From Legionella saoudiensis (GTDB lineage: Bacteria > Pseudomonadota > Gammaproteobacteria > Legionellales > Legionellaceae), in contig NZ_LN901319.1 of the NCBI RefSeq assembly GCF_001465875.1, forward strand, positions 1 to 37,548: 37,548 bases of DNA, in the 5' to 3' direction. The notes beneath the pieces were generated by a model. That model saw nothing but the letters and a program-made list of their open reading frames with translations, was not told the origin of the DNA and did not search any database. Shown one piece after another: positions 26,087 to 35,039 of this stretch. The translations under genes were made by a program, and so were the position numbers. Numbering within the stretch: position 1 is the stretch's first letter; each line of letters starts with the position of its first letter.

Positions 26087-26356
26087 GTGAGCCAATTCTC
26101 ATTTACATCCACATTAATCCACGACAATCAATCTCAAGAGGTTGTTGTTTCTGTGACGCATCGATTGCATAAAAAAAGCACCCAACGTCGTCTAAATCAG
26201 GATAGCAGGTTTGGTAGTCTTTTTATTACCGCAATCCAGGCCGGTGATACGGCGTTATCATTCGCCTCTTTGAACATCGAAGATCAAATTCGACTTCGCC
26301 ATGAAAGCTGGGACTACTTAATCGCGCATCACAGCGTTTCAGCGGCTTCTTTTTGA
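26087..26356 (+). CDS. Small hypothetical protein, 89 residues, GTG start
   Basis: The frame starts at GTG 26087, with AAGGAA 8 bases upstream, and encodes a soluble protein (SQFSFTSTLIHDNQSQEVVV). I do not recognise a family. Its 3' end overlaps the 3' end of the convergent csrA-like gene by 28 bases, so the two mRNAs would be antisense to one another there. Confidence 0.55.
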   Translation: MSQFSFTSTLIHDNQSQEVVVSVTHRLHKKSTQRRLNQDSRFGSLFITAIQAGDTALSFASLNIEDQIRLRHESWDYLIAHHSVSAASF

Positions 26357-26535
26357 CGGCGCTTTTGTTGTTTTAAAATAAAGATTTCTTCGCGATCCAC
26401 GCTAATGCCTTTAGGGGCCTCAATGCCAAATTTAATATTGCCCTGCTCTTGGGTCATAAAGGGGATAAGCACGATGCGTTGATTATTTTTGGTGAGAATA
26501 AGCTTTTCTTCAAATGCTACTTTGGTGATTTCCAT
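26329..26535 (-). CDS. csrA: Divergent CsrA-family RNA-binding regulator
   Basis: The 68-residue product aligns with CsrA: KLILTKNNQRIVLI corresponds to the first strands and APKGISVDREEIFILKQQ to the RNA-binding end, with the key arginine of V-x-R-E-E kept. Compared with Escherichia coli CsrA it has about ten extra N-terminal residues. Where CsrA has R6-R7 it reads K-N, so RNA specificity may differ. CsrA dimers bind GGA motifs in mRNA leaders. Accessory csrA paralogues (such as lvrC) are common on Legionella mobile elements and can affect conjugation or life-cycle switching. No type IV secretion genes are visible here. Confidence 0.8.
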   Translation of the reverse strand: MEITKVAFEEKLILTKNNQRIVLIPFMTQEQGNIKFGIEAPKGISVDREEIFILKQQKRRQKEAAETL

Positions 26536-26754
26536 TTGGGTTCTCGCGTTTATTTAGTTTCCATGAGGGAGGTGATTTTAGCGAACTCCACATCAATCAG
26601 CAATCTGAAAAGAGGTGACCCAATTTAAGACCGATTTCGCAGCTCCTTGTACTGTAAATAGGGTCATTCCATCCTGCGTCAAGAGCCACTATTCAATCGC
26701 ATTGTTCTAATTAATGTCTATAATTAACATATACTTTTCATGGAATGAAGCCTT

Positions 26755-27411
26755 ATGTTAACCAATAATTTTTCTGAAATTATTCAGGTTATTAAAGACA
26801 AGCTTGAATCACAATCCATCCATATGCTTTCCCTTGATGAAATTGGGAACATCAGCCTAATGCTTCGCGGATATCTTGGCTTAATACAAAATGGCTTTAC
26901 GACACGAGATGATTCCAGCAGTGCTTCAGAACGGCATGTTAAGTCGCTCATGGCTATTTTAAGTCAACTTACCCTAATCCAGGAGCACAAACTAAAGCAG
27001 ACCATTAAGTCGTTACTCGACACCTTAATTGCCGAACTCAATGCTTTTCTTCGACACGTTGGGACATTACCCTTAAACAATAATCCGGTTACGCTTCTGA
27101 ATGAATCCAAAGAATCGCTGCATGCCCAACTGCTAAACCACATTAAAAACCCTACTGAGGGCTGCCTTGAACTCATGCGTACCGCATACACGGTAACCGA
27201 ATCCATGAAAAAGCAACTCACCCAATTAAACGAAGAAGTACCCTTGACTGAAACCTCCTATTTGGAACAGCAACTCGATGGGATAATCATGTCCTACCTG
27301 AAACACATGCTCCACAGCTACACATTGGAAAAAGAGAATCAACACAGTCATGCGTTTATTGCCCAAGCCCAAATTGGCGATTATTTAATTCACTGTGATT
27401 ACCTGTACTAA
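26755..27411 (+). CDS. Hypothetical helical protein, 218 residues, first gene of a pair
   Basis: The protein is soluble and almost wholly alpha-helical (MLTNNFSEIIQVIKDKLESQ), with no signal peptide, repeats or catalytic motif that I recognise. Its TAA stop overlaps the AGGAGG ribosome binding site of the next gene, so the two form an operon. The upstream gap 26536-26754 contains TATAATTAACATAT-like AT-rich sequence that may hold the promoter. Confidence 0.65.
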   Translation: MLTNNFSEIIQVIKDKLESQSIHMLSLDEIGNISLMLRGYLGLIQNGFTTRDDSSSASERHVKSLMAILSQLTLIQEHKLKQTIKSLLDTLIAELNAFLRHVGTLPLNNNPVTLLNESKESLHAQLLNHIKNPTEGCLELMRTAYTVTESMKKQLTQLNEEVPLTETSYLEQQLDGIIMSYLKHMLHSYTLEKENQHSHAFIAQAQIGDYLIHCDYLY

Positions 27412-27421
27412 GGAGGGTTGA

Positions 27422-28339
27422 ATGAATCAACATTTGAGCTGGGATGATGTATTTGGTGTAGCACCCCAAGAAGAACGCCGTAGTTCCCATTCCTTAGTTG
27501 AAAGCAGTTTAGTCCCCCCACCAACCCGCACCCAGGCGAATGAGCAATTAAAAAGCACCCTGGGCCAGCGCTTATTTGAGAACCTAAAACAGACCCATAA
27601 ACGAATGCATGCCAAGGGCACCCCTTCCTGGGAAAAAAAACAGTTAAAAGCCAGTTGGGATTTTTATGTGAGCCTTGCCAAACAGGATTTAGGTCTTTTA
27701 GAAGACAGCCAACTGCTTTTAGCCTCCACCAAATCCATTCTCTATCGTCTGCATCCGACACAGATTCAGCAATTTAATACGCTCTTTGCCGCCCTTGAAA
27801 TACTCATTAGGAACTATGCCGGAAAGATGAACAAACTACGCCTTTGCGTGCGCATTAAAACCAATGCCTTAGCCGAAAACATACTTATCGGTGCACTCCA
27901 CCACAAAGTGCTCCACTTCATACAAACCGGCGCCTTACAAAACGCAGCCCTGATGTTATTAGGGTATCATCACCGCTACTCACAAGAACAAACAGCCTTA
28001 CTCGATGCTGCCGGCAACCAGCTCACCGGTGATGATGCCGAAGACTTTAGAGCACTCTTGCATCGACGCCTCCATGCACCAAGCACCCTATCCCCCGATT
28101 GGATTGACTACACTCAAGAGCCCACCAATCGTTTTTTAGCAAACCCATCCCTTCATCCAACCCCCAAAAACATGCTGTTCTTTTTGCACGAGCATTTAGA
28201 AGAGCTGGTTCGCACCAGAAATAATCTGTGTGAGGTCCAAACAAAACAGCAATTGTCCCAACTGATTGAGGCATTTAATGCGCTGATAGACTCCATTGCA
28301 CAAACTCACGCATCAATTGACCCCACACGTCCCCGCTAA
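27422..28339 (+). CDS. Hypothetical helical protein, 305 residues, second gene of a pair
   Basis: A strong AGGAGG (27411-27416) lies just before the ATG. The N-terminus (MNQHLSWDDVFGVAPQEERR) and a Pro-rich linker to about residue 40 are followed by a helical domain (for example NTLFAALEILIRNYAGKMNK) without membrane segments. I recognise no family. The final TAA overlaps the stop codon of the convergent ankyrin gene by a few bases. The two genes of this operon probably act together. Confidence 0.65.
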   Translation: MNQHLSWDDVFGVAPQEERRSSHSLVESSLVPPPTRTQANEQLKSTLGQRLFENLKQTHKRMHAKGTPSWEKKQLKASWDFYVSLAKQDLGLLEDSQLLLASTKSILYRLHPTQIQQFNTLFAALEILIRNYAGKMNKLRLCVRIKTNALAENILIGALHHKVLHFIQTGALQNAALMLLGYHHRYSQEQTALLDAAGNQLTGDDAEDFRALLHRRLHAPSTLSPDWIDYTQEPTNRFLANPSLHPTPKNMLFFLHEHLEELVRTRNNLCEVQTKQQLSQLIEAFNALIDSIAQTHASIDPTRPR

Positions 28340-29340
28340 CGGGCAACTTTTTTAAGCGCTGGACCGCTTAATTCGCGCTCGTACGCCTGAGGCAGAAAGC
28401 CTGCAAGCACCTCATCAGAAACCCCGATGTGGGTTTTGAGAAACACCTTAAGGCATCGAAGTACAGGCTCTGAATTGTTTTGGCTCGCAGCACGCGCCAA
28501 AAGCATTCGGCAATAGAAGTATTTATTGCCAAATAATTGATAAGCCATGGCTTTAGCAATAAAACCATACCCCTGGACGATGCAGCTTAATAATAAATCG
28601 AGCTTGGTATTTAGGGTGAGTTGTGAGGGCTCTAAAAATAAAGACTTGGAATTAAAAATAAGGGCTTCTTCATCCTGAACACGCGTGTGACGCTCAAGTC
28701 CTAGTCTGGCGTATCCTTCTTTTTGAACTTGGAAAATCTTCTTCGTCTCTACCTCATCACAGCAACTTAATAAAAACTCCAGCACCTCCAAATGTTCGTT
28801 AGTTATTGCCTCGCGAAGTACCGCTTCATCACGCCGGATTAAATCAAGATGCAGTTTCGGTGCGGCGTGAATAATGCAGCGGATTAAATGCAGGTTACCG
28901 TTTCTAACCGCGGCGCGAAAAATGAGAGAATCATTGGCGAGGAACAACTCAGTCCATTGGTGCGGCACCCAATTGATTAAGTGATTAAATAAAATGCTGT
29001 TTTGGGAATACAGGGCCACATCCGAAAGAAGCTCGCTAAAACATAAAATCAGGGGAAACTGCGGGATTGCCTGAGTAAAGAGACGCAAAGACTCCGTATC
29101 GCAGTTCCTTTTTACCAATTCATAAGTGGCACGAAATTTATCGTGTTCCAATCGACTCCACAACGAAGACGCATACTCCTTAATAAGGTATTCCAAAATA
29201 CTACGATGCTTATACCGTACTGCGCAGGATAAAAGGGCGTATTCGGGTGCAAAAATGAGGGGTTCTTTAAACTTAGGGTGTAACGATAAAAGATATTTTA
29301 GGGTTCGAACATCATTAATAACCTGGGCGTGGAAGCGCAA
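28336..29340 (-). CDS. Ankyrin-type protein, downstream part of a frame-split gene
   Basis: The frame is open from about 29373. Its first usable start is a TTG at 29340 with no ribosome binding site, and no ATG occurs until near the end. It encodes ankyrin-like units (YALLSCAVRYKHRSILEYLI, LIFRAAVRNGNLHLIRCIIH, AVLREAITNEHLEVLEFLL). It overlaps the ankyrin gene upstream (29298-30791) by 43 bases in the -1 frame. Joined by a -1 shift at CTTAAAC (29361-29355) the two give one protein of about 810 residues. Therefore it is most likely the tail of that gene rather than an independent one, either by an inactivating indel or by programmed frameshifting. Confidence 0.7.
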   Translation of the reverse strand: MRFHAQVINDVRTLKYLLSLHPKFKEPLIFAPEYALLSCAVRYKHRSILEYLIKEYASSLWSRLEHDKFRATYELVKRNCDTESLRLFTQAIPQFPLILCFSELLSDVALYSQNSILFNHLINWVPHQWTELFLANDSLIFRAAVRNGNLHLIRCIIHAAPKLHLDLIRRDEAVLREAITNEHLEVLEFLLSCCDEVETKKIFQVQKEGYARLGLERHTRVQDEEALIFNSKSLFLEPSQLTLNTKLDLLLSCIVQGYGFIAKAMAYQLFGNKYFYCRMLLARAASQNNSEPVLRCLKVFLKTHIGVSDEVLAGFLPQAYERELSGPALKKVAR

Positions 29341-30791
29341 ATATGCTGGAGTGCGTTTAAGAAGGATTGGCCCTTATCGGCCAACAGCCATTGCGACTCA
29401 CCGCCGGAAATTTTGCCCACAAGCCATTTCACCAAGGCTGCATCTTGGGTGGAACAGGCATTCGTTAATGCCTCAAAATTATTGGAGCGAATCATCCAAC
29501 GCGCAGCCTGAGGGTGGCTTTCGAGCAAATAGCGAATCACTGCGGTTCGCTTAAATAACACCGCCCTGCGAAAAGCATAAAATTGAGAACTGCTTATCAT
29601 CTCATGGTGGCAATGGGGAAATTGAGCCGCTAAGAAGTGAAGGACACGCACCTGCCCTCGCTCAGCAGCCTTGCGGTAGGGCGCATACTGTTCGGCGCAA
29701 TTCATTTGCTCCCGACGAAGGGGAAAACAGCGCAGTAAACGAGCCATCATGCCAATGGCGCCGCATTGAGCCGCGCCTATAAAGGCGTCCGCTAGCCGAA
29801 CGGTTAAGGCAGCGCACTCCTTAGTCGAAATTAATTTAAATAAGTGATTAAAAATGCGTACATGCCCATGTTCTGCTGCCAAATACAGCAGCTCATAATC
29901 CTTCGCGGCGACAAGCTCCTGAAGCTCTCCAGTAGCAAAACCCTGGGTTAACTCACCGAATAGCTTCAGATGCCCCTTTTTTACCACCACATGGAGGAGT
30001 TGATACTGGTTCGCACGAACCACCTCGGCCTGTTGATGGAACCCTAGGGAAAAGAAATAGCGCAGCAGGTGGCTATTTCCAGAGTATGCGGCGTTTAGGT
30101 AGGCTTTATAGTGTTGGGTGCGTAACAGGTATTCAGTCGTCTGCGGCCATAAGGCCAAAAGATAATGCACCAACCGCTCGTTTTTTTGATAAATGGCTCG
30201 ATGAACCAGTTTAAATTTAATCGCGGCCGGAAGTGTGTCAAACCCACCGGCGTTTCGTGATAGTAGGTATTCCATAAGCCTGGTGTTTAAATTCGTTCGC
30301 GCACAGCACCAGGTAAGGACCTCATACCCGTTGGCCTGGATAATTTCCCCAACCACTCCGGTGTATTTAGAGAAAATAAAATCGACTACCTTCATGGAAC
30401 TAAATCGCACGGCAGAACGCATCAAGCGAAACGTGTTAAACTGCATGAAATAATTAAATTCGTGCGCGTACTTATGCGCCATGAGGCGCAGGATGTCTAA
30501 TCGATTGGTAAGGCAGCTTGCCATGAACCCATGATAAATACTGTCAAAGGATGCATCAAGGTAAGTTAAAAATTCGTGCGGCTTGGTTTTTGGATGGGCA
30601 TACAAAAAACAGAGGTACACCGTATCAAATCGCCATTGGGTGGAGGAAAACCGAATCGTCTTGGGCCTCGACTTCATTAATCGAATTTCATGCGGGGTTA
30701 TTTGTTTCTGAAACACACCTCTCCAAATCCGCAAAGGGATTAATGACGCCTGAGGGTGGTTGGCGCGTTGTGATTCCGTTAGAAAATCCAT
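29298..30791 (-). CDS. Ankyrin-repeat protein, 497 residues, upstream part of a frame-split gene
   Basis: The ATG at 30791 follows AAGGA with 7-base spacing. The protein is a chain of about 33-residue ankyrin-like units (LVHRAIYQKNERLVHYLLAL, YLAAEHGHVRIFNHLFKL, GAAQCGAIGMMARLLRCFP). This is a protein-interaction scaffold typical of Legionella and Coxiella effectors. In the present frame it ends LLMMFEP soon after codons TTA-AAC (L478-N479). These belong to a C-TTA-AAC heptamer, after which the -1 frame continues with more ankyrin units for another 330 residues. No signal peptide or membrane segment is present. Confidence 0.8.
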   Translation of the reverse strand: MDFLTESQRANHPQASLIPLRIWRGVFQKQITPHEIRLMKSRPKTIRFSSTQWRFDTVYLCFLYAHPKTKPHEFLTYLDASFDSIYHGFMASCLTNRLDILRLMAHKYAHEFNYFMQFNTFRLMRSAVRFSSMKVVDFIFSKYTGVVGEIIQANGYEVLTWCCARTNLNTRLMEYLLSRNAGGFDTLPAAIKFKLVHRAIYQKNERLVHYLLALWPQTTEYLLRTQHYKAYLNAAYSGNSHLLRYFFSLGFHQQAEVVRANQYQLLHVVVKKGHLKLFGELTQGFATGELQELVAAKDYELLYLAAEHGHVRIFNHLFKLISTKECAALTVRLADAFIGAAQCGAIGMMARLLRCFPLRREQMNCAEQYAPYRKAAERGQVRVLHFLAAQFPHCHHEMISSSQFYAFRRAVLFKRTAVIRYLLESHPQAARWMIRSNNFEALTNACSTQDAALVKWLVGKISGGESQWLLADKGQSFLNALQHICASTPRLLMMFEP

Positions 30792-30924
30792 CGTTATCCT
30801 TAAAGCAACGTCTATCTATAGTTTAGACTATGAAGCGCATACCAAGGTGAATTTTGAAGAGCTTAAAAAAGGGATGTTTTTCCACGGCATCAATAAAAAA
30901 GCCTTTAAGAAGCATCCTTCTTAA
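30792..30924 (+). other. Possible 3' remnant of an unknown plus-strand gene
   Basis: The plus strand reads SIYSLDYEAHTKVNFEELKK then GMFFHGINKKAFKKHPS and a stop at 30922-30924. It has a protein-like composition but no start; the frame continues only antisense into the ankyrin gene. It may be a gene fragment or chance. Confidence 0.25.
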
Positions 30925-30930
30925 AGGCTT
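30893..30930 (-). terminator. Rho-independent terminator of the 289-residue gene
   Basis: A 14-bp perfect stem (30917-30930 with 30899-30912) and a 4-base loop are followed on the minus strand by TTTTTTATTG. It lies 16 bases after the stop of the gene ending at 30946. Confidence 0.9.
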
Positions 30931-30945
30931 GGAACTAGGAATTAA

Positions 30946-31815
30946 TTACAGTTTCTTTGAGGGGTCGCTAAGACGTGTGTCGAGATCTTCGAGAATGCGT
31001 GCATCTTTCGCCATGCCTTCATGAAAAATGCCTACTTTTTTCCTTAAATATTCCTGCTCAATACTCGCTTTTTTAGCTTCTAAATCAGAAACCTTGGTAC
31101 TACGACTATAAAACGAGTTGGGGTTATCCATCATACTTTGAGCATGTGTTTCACTTTTTTCTTTAAGCCATCCTCTAATGTTTGTGTCCTCCTTGCGAAC
31201 CAACACATTAAGTTGCTTGCCTCCACCAAAATCACCCATTTTACCGGTGGGCTCCCCTTTGGCCTGATCCAGTTTCGTAAGTAAAGTCGCATCATCTTGC
31301 GCCAGCGCATGAAGAATGGTTGCATCACGCAACAAGGCAATCATGTCTCCCAGAGCAACGACTTGATCTTTAAACTCTTTACATAAAGCAGAATTTGGAT
31401 GGCGCTTTTCTTCACGAGCCAAAACTCGTTTGGTGCGTGCCAATGATTCGTTGGCCAACTGAAACGTTAATTCACCATCAATTTCGATGAGCGCAGGATT
31501 TATATTATTGCGACTGCTAAGCACCAACTTGAGCAAATCAAAACGCCCGGCTTCGATTATGGCACCAATATTGGTATCAATTGTGCCTTTAATGGCTTTT
31601 TGGGTAAAATCGAATTTGGGGCTGGTAACCATGTATTCAAGGAGTGCTTGACGGTCATCACCTGGGCGACTTCCTGTAAGTGCCTGTTGTAATAATGGGA
31701 ATTGAGTTCCTTCGAGGGTTGTATTGACCAGATCCGGGTCTTGTATAAATAAATCAATGACTTCATTGTATTTTTTTTCGAAAAAGGCATTGAGTACATC
31801 AGCAGGCTTAGGCAT
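30946..31815 (-). CDS. Ankyrin-like/helical effector candidate, 289 residues
   Basis: AAGGAG precedes the ATG closely. The N-terminal half has ankyrin-like helices (PADVLNAFFEKKYNEVIDLF, FDLLKLVLSSRNNINPALI). The C-terminal half is charged and partly coiled coil (VSDLEAKKASIEQEYLRKK), ending RLSDPSKKL. No membrane segment is present. A possible -10 box (TATACT, 31863-31858 on the minus strand) lies upstream, so it may be transcribed separately from the 599-residue gene before it. It has a strong terminator. Function is unknown. Confidence 0.65.
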   Translation of the reverse strand: MPKPADVLNAFFEKKYNEVIDLFIQDPDLVNTTLEGTQFPLLQQALTGSRPGDDRQALLEYMVTSPKFDFTQKAIKGTIDTNIGAIIEAGRFDLLKLVLSSRNNINPALIEIDGELTFQLANESLARTKRVLAREEKRHPNSALCKEFKDQVVALGDMIALLRDATILHALAQDDATLLTKLDQAKGEPTGKMGDFGGGKQLNVLVRKEDTNIRGWLKEKSETHAQSMMDNPNSFYSRSTKVSDLEAKKASIEQEYLRKKVGIFHEGMAKDARILEDLDTRLSDPSKKL

Positions 31816-31897
31816 TTTCTCTCCTTAATAAAACCTTAATAATAGTAAAAATTGCACAGTATATACTAATTCTTCCCTAAATTTGAATATTTTTTTT

Positions 31898-33697
31898 TCA
31901 CCTTAGCGAGAATGTAGCCGATTCTTCGTGTTCATGACGTACTTGGTTCTCCAAAGCGTCTTGAGCTTCTATAACTCGATCCAATGTTGATTTGGCCTTA
32001 GGAATAATTTCTTGAGATTCGTTGATCAAATCGTACAAATCATCAATTCGATCATTGGATTCGTTGGGATTATTGGCAATCTCTTCAATTAAGCTTCTGA
32101 TTTCTTGCAGTTGATCTATTTGCTCAGCGGAAAGCGTGGACGTATCAATCTGTGCGAGCTGCTCTGAAATTGAGTTTAAAATATCAATCCCCGGATTAAC
32201 CTCCTCCATCACCTGATTTTTGTCATCCAGGTGTTCACGCAGCTCCATATTTTGTGCTTTAAACAGACGTACTTTTTCGATGGTGGAATTTTGCGCCAAG
32301 GAACTGTCCTGTGATGGGACTTGCGAAGCACCCTGGTCATCGAGTACTTCCGCATGGCCTAACTCAGAATCCTCAGCTAACTCTGGAGCCTCCACTTCAG
32401 GGCCTATGGCGTTTGTTACGTGGCTTGTTATTTGGTCTTGGACCCCATGATTTTGGTGCTGATGTTTGCTTTTGGGGGTATCAGACACAACCATGCTTTC
32501 TAAATGCTCAGTGGCCGGGATAATTTTATTGGCCAAAGAGGCAGGCATTAGTGGCGCGAGTTCTTTAAGTGATTGAGTAATGTCACTGAGTACTTCCTGA
32601 TAACGCTCACCGCTTGTAGCTGAGGCCAACTGCTTTCGTGACTCGTTTATTTTGTCTTTTAGCTGGACTAATTTGTCCTTTTCGACCTCAGAGAGCTCAG
32701 ATAAGTCCATACTGTCTATAGCGTCTACTATCTGTTTTAATTCGTCATTGACTTCTTTTTTTGAGGAAGTACGGCATTCTTTAATTTTTGCGGAAAGCTC
32801 GGAACGGGCGCGTTCGTAATCCACATCCAGTGCGTTGACCTTGGCTTTAACTAGGAGTTGATTGTCCTGCAGCCTATCCCTTGCCTCTTTAAAATAATCA
32901 TTTTTAGGAAATTTATGGATGCAACGTAGAATATCATCCTGCATTTTTTTGCGATGCAGTACACAATCACGTTCCAATTGTTCAACCTTATTGGCATCCA
33001 ACTCACCCCTGGCGTTATGTAGATTTCTGGAAAACACCTCCCTTCGCCTCTGGTGAAGGTCATTTTTTATGGTAAGTGCTTCTTGGTGCTCAGGACTTCC
33101 TTTGTCTAACTGTTCTAACAAATTATCCATTACCTTAATGTCTTCATCCATGGCCTGTTGGTAGACCGCAACTTTTTGTTGGTGATAATTCGTAGTGATT
33201 CGTTTTAATTCATTTTCATAATGTTGCCATTTTCGCAAATTCGACCAATTGGGATCGGGCTCATCCCAAGTGAAGGCAGCTGGGGGAACCGATAAAACAG
33301 AGGGGGCTGGTCTGTCTACCGTTGGGCTTTTAGCAACAAATTGGTTGTTTTGATTTAATTGCTGTTGCTGATACTGATGGCGTAAATCATCAACAAAGTG
33401 GACCCATTTTTCTTTTGGACTGGACATCTCTTCAAATAATTTATTGAGCAAGTAATATTGCTGGGTTATTTTTAAGAAAAACACCAGATCATTGTTGCAT
33501 AACTCAATGAAATTTTCATAAGCCACTTTATTTTGAAATTCTCGATCACGAATGGTTTTATTCGCATGAATGACTTCTCGGATAGAGCTCGCCAAAAAAT
33601 GCAAATGAGGAATGCGCTCAAGCTCTTCTAAAGCCCAAGGCTCTCCCATAGGACGAATTTCATTATGTTCCATCTGTTCAGATTGAGGTACTGCCAT
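31898..33697 (-). CDS. Long coiled-coil protein, 599 residues, possible Dot/Icm effector
   Basis: After a helical N-terminal part (residues 1-110) comes a Gln/Asn-rich, Pro-containing linker (about 110-150). A very long Glu/Lys/Gln-rich coiled coil follows to about residue 370, then an acidic spacer and a second coiled coil. The C-terminus is RHEHEESATFSLR, a Glu-rich block followed by small and hydrophobic residues. This resembles the E-block type of C-terminal Dot/Icm translocation signal. I know no orthologue. GGAATG precedes the start closely. It lies between the replication gene and the 289-residue gene, all on one strand. Confidence 0.65.
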   Translation of the reverse strand: MAVPQSEQMEHNEIRPMGEPWALEELERIPHLHFLASSIREVIHANKTIRDREFQNKVAYENFIELCNNDLVFFLKITQQYYLLNKLFEEMSSPKEKWVHFVDDLRHQYQQQQLNQNNQFVAKSPTVDRPAPSVLSVPPAAFTWDEPDPNWSNLRKWQHYENELKRITTNYHQQKVAVYQQAMDEDIKVMDNLLEQLDKGSPEHQEALTIKNDLHQRRREVFSRNLHNARGELDANKVEQLERDCVLHRKKMQDDILRCIHKFPKNDYFKEARDRLQDNQLLVKAKVNALDVDYERARSELSAKIKECRTSSKKEVNDELKQIVDAIDSMDLSELSEVEKDKLVQLKDKINESRKQLASATSGERYQEVLSDITQSLKELAPLMPASLANKIIPATEHLESMVVSDTPKSKHQHQNHGVQDQITSHVTNAIGPEVEAPELAEDSELGHAEVLDDQGASQVPSQDSSLAQNSTIEKVRLFKAQNMELREHLDDKNQVMEEVNPGIDILNSISEQLAQIDTSTLSAEQIDQLQEIRSLIEEIANNPNESNDRIDDLYDLINESQEIIPKAKSTLDRVIEAQDALENQVRHEHEESATFSLR

Positions 33698-33763
33698 TTT
33701 TTCATTCCAAAGATCCTTCTTATGGAATTATAGAACAAAATAATCAATCTGATTAAAAATACA

Positions 33764-34984
33764 TCAAGCACACCGCTTAATGGCATACCCCCCCTCTTTT
33801 TCAATCTCATTTTCAAGTCGTAGCTGTTCCTCGTATAGGAAATTGAGCTCAGCTCTTAATTTATTGATTTGCTCACGAATTAATGAAATGTGCTCTTCGC
33901 TTGTTTGTTGATAGATACTTTGAGTGAGTTCTTCAATTAAACTGCCTTTTTCGATTATTTGACTTTCAACCTGCTCTAAAACTGATTGGAATGGAGATCT
34001 CCTGAGATCATTAGGCCGTTTTATTTCGCACTCCTTTTTATTTTGCCATTGTCTCTCTCTAATCTCTTGTTTATCTTTAAAGTTTTTCCCAAGGTAAAAG
34101 TGATTAAAGAAGCCCTTAGGTGTTCGCCAATTGTTGTTCCTAATAATTTTAGAAAGAATATCGTTTCGATGTTTAAAATCAGTTACCTTTGGTAAACAAA
34201 AATCAGTATTAATTAAGGAGAATAAATATTCCGCTACAACCTGCTCTGGAGCAGAGAATTGCTTTTTATGCTCAAAAGTTAAGTTAAAAAAAGTGCCTAG
34301 TATTAATTTCTTAATTTCTTCAGGAATTTCTTCCTTGATATGTGTGGCTACATATTTTTGAATAATTTCATATTGATTGATAAGCCTATTAAGAGCGGTG
34401 TTATCCACACCTCCAAATGAATTTTTAAATTTAATATTATTACTAAGTGATTTATAAAGATCTCTTATATATGATCCCCTTAAAATAAGGTTTTCAATCC
34501 CCTCGATTTTATTTATTTTTATACAACTTGAGTGGAGTTGTTCGTCATTTAAGGAGGCCATTATAGTTTCATTAGCTGAATTTTCTGAAATCTTGGGTTG
34601 TTGACAAATATCATTCTTGTCGGAAGATTGATTATATTTTAGTAACCTCAATAATTTTTCGGTCACTGATATATATGATCCTTTTTTTACTTCGAATACG
34701 TTATTTTCATTGGTTCTAGAATAAAGAGCCTGACGTCTTTCAATTAATCCATCATGTTCTAATTGTTTGAGATAGGATTGAAGAGTGCTAAGAGCTATAC
34801 CTGTATCTTCTACTATCTCTGCTTGCGATTTCATAAACCATTTTTTATTTGAATTTTTTAATTTATAAGTGCTAGCTTGCCATCCAAAAAGGATGTAATC
34901 CATAAGGTGAGCCTTTCTGGCACATGGTATAATTTTAATGAGATGTTTGTATTTTGAATGAAAAATCGAACAAAGATTCCCCAT
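33764..34984 (-). CDS. Plasmid replication initiator-like winged-helix protein
   Basis: The product is 406 residues from the ATG at 34984, chosen because AAGGAT lies 8 bases upstream; a TTG 39 bases further up has no such site. Residues about 50-95 form a winged helix-turn-helix (SQAEIVEDTGIALSTLQSYL then KQLEHDGLIERR). The middle is helical, and the last 60 residues form a coiled coil (LTQSIYQQTSEEHISLIREQ). It is divergent from parA across an AT-rich region with six direct repeats, the classic layout of an iteron-type rep gene. The rep function is inferred from this context; the sequence itself only shows a DNA-binding protein. Confidence 0.65.
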   Translation of the reverse strand: MGNLCSIFHSKYKHLIKIIPCARKAHLMDYILFGWQASTYKLKNSNKKWFMKSQAEIVEDTGIALSTLQSYLKQLEHDGLIERRQALYSRTNENNVFEVKKGSYISVTEKLLRLLKYNQSSDKNDICQQPKISENSANETIMASLNDEQLHSSCIKINKIEGIENLILRGSYIRDLYKSLSNNIKFKNSFGGVDNTALNRLINQYEIIQKYVATHIKEEIPEEIKKLILGTFFNLTFEHKKQFSAPEQVVAEYLFSLINTDFCLPKVTDFKHRNDILSKIIRNNNWRTPKGFFNHFYLGKNFKDKQEIRERQWQNKKECEIKRPNDLRRSPFQSVLEQVESQIIEKGSLIEELTQSIYQQTSEEHISLIREQINKLRAELNFLYEEQLRLENEIEKEGGYAIKRCA

Positions 34985-35039
34985 AGATAATATCCTTATC
35001 TTATTGTTTTTTTTGGGGAACAAAGCTAGAATAAATTTG

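Noticed and set aside
30551..30826. A 91-codon plus-strand frame.
   Set aside because: It is mostly antisense to the well-supported ankyrin gene and has no ribosome binding site or family features.
34401..34409. A perfect DnaA box TTATCCACA.
   Set aside because: It is isolated and inside the coding sequence of the replication protein, so chance is a sufficient explanation.
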